Source: Flavobacteriales bacterium UBA958
Lineage (GTDB): Bacteria > Bacteroidota > Bacteroidia > Flavobacteriales_D > Crocinitomicaceae
DNA length: 25,183 nucleotides
Assembly (NCBI GenBank): GCA_002293045.1
Contig: DBCM01000031.1
Span: 1 to 25,183 of the forward strand
Direction of reading: 5' to 3'
Part shown: one piece after another, positions 22,151 through 25,183 of the stretch
Numbering within the stretch: the stretch's first letter is position 1
How the letters are laid out: every line of letters begins with the position of its first letter
The notes under the pieces: generated by a model
What the model was told of the DNA's origin: nothing
The model's input: the letters and a program-made list of their open reading frames with translations, nothing else
Databases searched by the model: none
Position numbers and translations under genes: made by a program

Positions 22151-23029
22151 ATGAGTGTACTGGTAAATAAATCGTCTAAAGTTATAGTTCAAGGTTTTAC
22201 AGGCAGTGAAGGAACCTTTCACGCCGGTCAAATGATTGAATATGGTACGAATGTCGTTGGAGGAGTTACTCCCGGTAAAGGAGGATCAACCCATCTAGAC
22301 AGACCAGTATTTAATACAGTGAGTGATGCAGTAACTAATACAGGAGCTGACGTATCCATAATTTTTGTGCCGCCTGCCTTTGCAGCCGATGCAATTATGG
22401 AAGCAGCAGAAGCAGGAATTAAAGTGATCGTTTGTATCACAGAAGGCATTCCTGTGAAAGACATGGTTAACGCTAAAGAATACATCAAAGGCTTCGATTG
22501 TCGCTTGATTGGTCCCAACTGCCCAGGAGTAATTACCGCAGGCGAAGCGAAAGTAGGAATTATGCCTGGTTTTGTTTTTAAGACAGGTAAAATTGGAATC
22601 GTTTCTAAATCAGGAACCCTTACTTACGAAGCAGCAGACCAAGTAGCGAAAGCAGGCCTTGGAATCACTACAGCCATTGGAATTGGTGGAGATCCAATCA
22701 TTGGAACAACCACCAAAGAAGCCGTTGAATTATTGATGAACGATCCGGAAACGGAGGGCATTGTAATGATTGGTGAGATTGGTGGAAACTTAGAAGCCAT
22801 TGCAGCGCGCTGGATCAAAGAACATGGCACCAAGCCAGTAGTTGGCTTCATCGCCGGCGAAACTGCTCCTAAAGGACGAACCATGGGTCATGCCGGTGCT
22901 ATTGTTGGCGGAACGGATGATACCGCAGAAGCTAAAAAACGCATCATGCGTGAGTGTGGAATTCATGTGGTAGATTCACCAGCACAAATCGGCATTAAAA
23001 TGGCAGAGGTAATGGGAGTAACGGCCTAA
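22151..23029 (+). CDS. sucD: Succinyl-CoA ligase (ADP/GDP-forming) subunit alpha
   Basis: The alpha subunit of succinyl-CoA synthetase in the TCA cycle, converting succinyl-CoA to succinate with nucleotide phosphorylation. At 292 residues it is full length. Signatures: VQGFTGSEGTFHAGQM (13-28) and GGVTPGKGG for CoA binding, RLIGPNCPGVI (118-128), SKSGTLTYE (152-160), and the phosphohistidine site GHAGAIVGG with H247. The usual partner sucC is not adjacent in this window; separate sucC and sucD loci are common in Bacteroidota. It is monocistronic here, with its own promoter and a convergent gene 60 nt downstream. No convincing terminator is seen in the 60-nt gap. Confidence 0.97.
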   Translation: MSVLVNKSSKVIVQGFTGSEGTFHAGQMIEYGTNVVGGVTPGKGGSTHLDRPVFNTVSDAVTNTGADVSIIFVPPAFAADAIMEAAEAGIKVIVCITEGIPVKDMVNAKEYIKGFDCRLIGPNCPGVITAGEAKVGIMPGFVFKTGKIGIVSKSGTLTYEAADQVAKAGLGITTAIGIGGDPIIGTTTKEAVELLMNDPETEGIVMIGEIGGNLEAIAARWIKEHGTKPVVGFIAGETAPKGRTMGHAGAIVGGTDDTAEAKKRIMRECGIHVVDSPAQIGIKMAEVMGVTA

Positions 23030-23089
23030 GCTAAAAAAATACCCCTTACCTTAAATTGTTCTTACGAAGGATATCACCTGCAGAAATTT

Positions 23090-24817
23090 TTAATTCCAAA
23101 ACTCCCAAATCAAGCCCAGCTGCAATTGCCAGCTTGGTATTGGAAAATGGGTATATAACGGTTGTGCGCGATTCATCCATAAGGAACCCAAATTAGCTCC
23201 GGAAACGAACAATCTAAACGTTTTTACCTTAAACCCTAAGGTGGCAGACACGTTGTGGTAGGCGAAAGAGGTTGACCCTGATGGGATGAATTGCATGACA
23301 AGTAACTGTGGATCTATGGCAAGCGGCGTATACCTATTTACGTATTGATAACTAAGGGTTGAAAATAGATACAGGTTTTTAGTTTTAGATACAAATCCAT
23401 CGTATCCAATACGTCCCCCAGCAATGAGGTTGGGAAAAACCGCATTTTTCATAATTAGGTAGCGAACCATCGGACTTAAGGTCAGACCGCGAAAAGATTT
23501 CTTTACACACAATTCAAGCACTGCTAAGCTTCTACTTGATTCCGTTGAGTTTTGAATCCATGACGTTCCATTAAACTGATACACATTTTGCGTAAGCAGT
23601 CCACTGGCTCGAAGTTCATACGAAAACCCCGCAACTGATCCTTCTACTTCCCCCTTTACTTGCAGCAGGCCTTGCAATCCCGGATTTTGCATCTGATACT
23701 GAAGCGTATTTCCGTAATAAAAGCGCTGCAATACGTCAGGCGCAATATTTCCTTGAAAAGCACTGATTTGCACTTGATGCCCTCTCGAAATTGGACCTTT
23801 TGCATTTAAACCGATTTGAATGGCTCCAAAACCGCCACGGATATTCTGTGCCAATCGCGCAGACAACAACCAAGAACTCAAGGAAACGGAAAAATCACTT
23901 AACACCCCAACTTCTAAGGTATCGCGTTGCGCACCGGCCATTCGCATTCGCCAATAATCACTGACCAAAGCAGCGGTTACCGAAAAATTTGTCCCGGAAA
24001 AACCGAAGCCCAATTGATGCGTTGTACTCACACGTTCGTATCGATCGAGGGTATTACTGGAATCATAGTAAATGTTCGGGTACAGCCCAGAGAGTGTGTC
24101 TTGTTCTCCGTAAATTCTGCGTTGAAGGGCAAGCGTACTTCGATGAATTAGACCTAAAAACAGGGTTGAATCATCTAATAAATCCATGGATTGCTGCCAT
24201 GAAATACGCTGCATCCGCCAATTAGAATTACAACTGTCTTTGCGCACAGGAATCAACGCTAACGGAAAACTGGCAGCCAACGAATCCACCTGAATTCCAC
24301 CCGAAAACTGACGTTGGTCGGACAATCCTTCGGCCGTAAGTTTAGTCTGGTACCGTTTACCAACCTTGGCAATATCAAACCGATAATTACGCTGTTTCCA
24401 TGCATTATTTCGCAAAAAGGCATTGGATCCATGACCTTCGTAATGGATGTTTAAGAGCCAAGCATGTGCAAAGGATTGTGCGTATGCAAACTTCAGATGC
24501 TGACTTCCCTGCGTACCAAATCCATAGGCAAATCCCATCAAAGGCAGGGCAGTAAAACGAATGGCTTGTTCAGAAAATGTATGCGGATGCAGCAAGGCAC
24601 CTAAGGGTCGATATGCAACAAGCGGATCCATGAATACGCCTCCTTGCAAACCGAGCGCGGGGAGGGTGGAACGGCTTGAGCTTGTGAAGTGCTCAATGGA
24701 ATCAACGGTACTTAAAAAGGAAGTGTTCGGTAGAATTGTGTCTATTAAAAGACCCTGGGCCACACCATTAGGCCCAAAAAACAACATAAAACATGCAAGA
24801 ACCGCATGGATTTTCAT
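23090..24817 (-). CDS. Putative outer-membrane beta-barrel (porin-like) protein
   Basis: A 575-residue exported protein with signal peptide (MKIHAVLACFMLFFGPNGVAQG). After a short Ser/Thr-rich lead the sequence is a long series of alternating-hydrophobicity strands with many aromatic residues, ending in a tryptophan/phenylalanine strand (QLQLGLIWEFWN). This layout, including an N-terminal part naming of TALPLMGFAYGFGTQGSQHLK-like turns, resembles the Bacteroidota putative porin family, but I cannot place it firmly and give no transport substrate. I chose ATG 24817; five more codons are open upstream to 24832 but they cover a TATGTTTG promoter box. It lies immediately downstream of the rpsT terminator and converges on sucD. 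Confidence 0.7.
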   Translation of the reverse strand: MKIHAVLACFMLFFGPNGVAQGLLIDTILPNTSFLSTVDSIEHFTSSSRSTLPALGLQGGVFMDPLVAYRPLGALLHPHTFSEQAIRFTALPLMGFAYGFGTQGSQHLKFAYAQSFAHAWLLNIHYEGHGSNAFLRNNAWKQRNYRFDIAKVGKRYQTKLTAEGLSDQRQFSGGIQVDSLAASFPLALIPVRKDSCNSNWRMQRISWQQSMDLLDDSTLFLGLIHRSTLALQRRIYGEQDTLSGLYPNIYYDSSNTLDRYERVSTTHQLGFGFSGTNFSVTAALVSDYWRMRMAGAQRDTLEVGVLSDFSVSLSSWLLSARLAQNIRGGFGAIQIGLNAKGPISRGHQVQISAFQGNIAPDVLQRFYYGNTLQYQMQNPGLQGLLQVKGEVEGSVAGFSYELRASGLLTQNVYQFNGTSWIQNSTESSRSLAVLELCVKKSFRGLTLSPMVRYLIMKNAVFPNLIAGGRIGYDGFVSKTKNLYLFSTLSYQYVNRYTPLAIDPQLLVMQFIPSGSTSFAYHNVSATLGFKVKTFRLFVSGANLGSLWMNRAQPLYTHFPIPSWQLQLGLIWEFWN

Positions 24818-24821
24818 AGGA

Positions 24822-24829
24822 CAAACATA
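24822..24829 (-). promoter_or_regulatory. -7 promoter box (TATGTTTG) for the barrel protein gene
   Basis: Perfect TAnnTTTG on the minus strand, ending 4 nt before ATG 24817 and beginning 1 nt after the T tract of the rpsT terminator. No -33 TTG at normal spacing; that region is the terminator stem. A leaderless mRNA is predicted. Confidence 0.55.
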
Positions 24830-24830
24830 C

Positions 24831-24852
24831 AAAAAAGGGGGCTAATGCCCCC
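24831..24852 (-). terminator. Intrinsic terminator of rpsT
   Basis: On the minus strand GGGGGC, loop ATTA, GCCCCC, then six T. The 6-bp all-GC stem and T tract lie 27 nt after the rpsT stop. Confidence 0.88.
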
Positions 24853-24879
24853 ACATGTTATGGTATATTCGCAAGGGTA

Positions 24880-25134
24880 TTACGCCAAGGAATTGATGCG
24901 TACTTGTAACCCTGACTTAAGGTTAGACGCTTTATTTTTATGAATCACGTTTCGTTTCGCAAGTTTATCCAACATCGATGAAACTGTTGGAAACAGGGTA
25001 AGTGCCTCTGCCTTGTCTGTTAATCCACGCAGTTTACGAACCGCGTTACGTACAGTTTTGTGTTGATACTTGTTCAACGTACGCTTCGCTTCGTTGGAAC
25101 GGATTCTTTTAATTGCCGATTTGTGATTTGCCAT
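24880..25134 (-). CDS. rpsT: 30S ribosomal protein S20
   Basis: An 84-residue, strongly basic protein with the S20 opening MANHKSAIKRIRSNEAKRTLNKYQ and closing helical segment (LDKLAKRNVIHKNKASNLKSGL). S20 binds 16S rRNA in the body of the small subunit. Length is normal. It lies 28 nt downstream of a tRNA end on the same strand with no terminator between, so it is probably co-transcribed with the tRNA. A strong GC-rich terminator follows. Confidence 0.97.
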   Translation of the reverse strand: MANHKSAIKRIRSNEAKRTLNKYQHKTVRNAVRKLRGLTDKAEALTLFPTVSSMLDKLAKRNVIHKNKASNLKSGLQVRINSLA

Positions 25135-25162
25135 AGCTTTATTTAATTAACATTTTTTTTTG

Positions 25163-25183
25163 CAGCCCATAGGAGAATCGAAC
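25163..25183 (-). tRNA. 3' end of a tRNA, probably tRNA-Glu (truncated by window edge)
   Basis: On the minus strand the last 21 bases read GTTCGATTC (T-loop consensus with closing G-C pair), TCCT (rest of the T stem), ATGGGCT (3' acceptor strand) and discriminator G, then CAAAA. No CCA is encoded. The acceptor strand and G discriminator fit tRNA-Glu with a G1-U72 pair, and tRNA-Glu next to rpsT is a familiar Bacteroidota arrangement. The anticodon lies outside the window, so identity is inference. Confidence 0.6.

Noticed and set aside
23030..23089. Bidirectional terminator between sucD and the barrel gene
   Set aside because: A-rich and T-rich runs exist but only a 4-bp CCTT/AAGG stem with a long loop can form.

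Overview
The window reads as chromosome of a Bacteroidota bacterium, probably a Flavobacteriia-like lineage. Supporting signs are transcription starts built on TAnnTTTG (-7) with an upstream TTG (-33), no clear Shine-Dalgarno sequences, and characteristic families: VTC/DUF4956 pair, DUF4924, DUF4369-TlpA proteins, an RRM protein, a pRiA4b ORF-3-like protein and a putative beta-barrel protein. Coding density is very high and no stretch over 300 bases lacks a gene. I see no IS element, prophage, CRISPR array, toxin-antitoxin pair or defence island. This is mostly conserved core genome.

Layout. (1) 1-4971, minus strand: purT, an M61 peptidase with a PDZ domain, a secreted Asp-box (BNR) protein, a PhnA/YjdM zinc-ribbon protein and the N-terminal part of a secreted Kelch protein that runs off the window. 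(2) 5061-14924, plus strand: eleven genes that overlap or lie 1-4 nt apart and probably form one operon. They are a VTC-type polyphosphate polymerase, a DUF4956 membrane protein, lpxK, purine nucleoside phosphorylase, gatB, two tandem DUF4369-TlpA thioredoxins, lpxH, tsaE, alanine dehydrogenase and a lone HsdR-N nuclease domain. (3) 14932-16322, minus strand: a small unknown protein, a Skp/OmpH-like lipoprotein and a DUF4924 protein. (4) 16474-18684: a FecA-type TonB-dependent receptor downstream of a perfect 7-1-7 palindrome of Fur-family form. (5) 18770-23029, plus strand: RRM protein, cca, pRiA4b-like protein plus methyltransferase, and sucD, each new unit with its own promoter. (6) 23090-25183, minus strand: a beta-barrel protein, rpsT, and the 3' end of a tRNA, probably tRNA-Glu.

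The most informative result is about gene starts. Several longest-frame starts (TTG at 5022, 16456 and 19358; upstream ATGs at 16379 and 24832) lie in promoter or terminator DNA. The ATGs chosen here sit just downstream of TAnnTTTG. In four cases (5061, 16322, 19385, 24817) only 4-6 nt separate the -7 box from the ATG, which predicts leaderless or nearly leaderless mRNAs. Two of these promoters (for cca and the barrel gene) abut the terminator of the preceding gene.

Functional links: lpxK and lpxH (lipid A) share the long operon with translation genes (gatB, tsaE). The tRNA at the right edge has no encoded CCA, so it needs the CCA-adding enzyme encoded at 19385.
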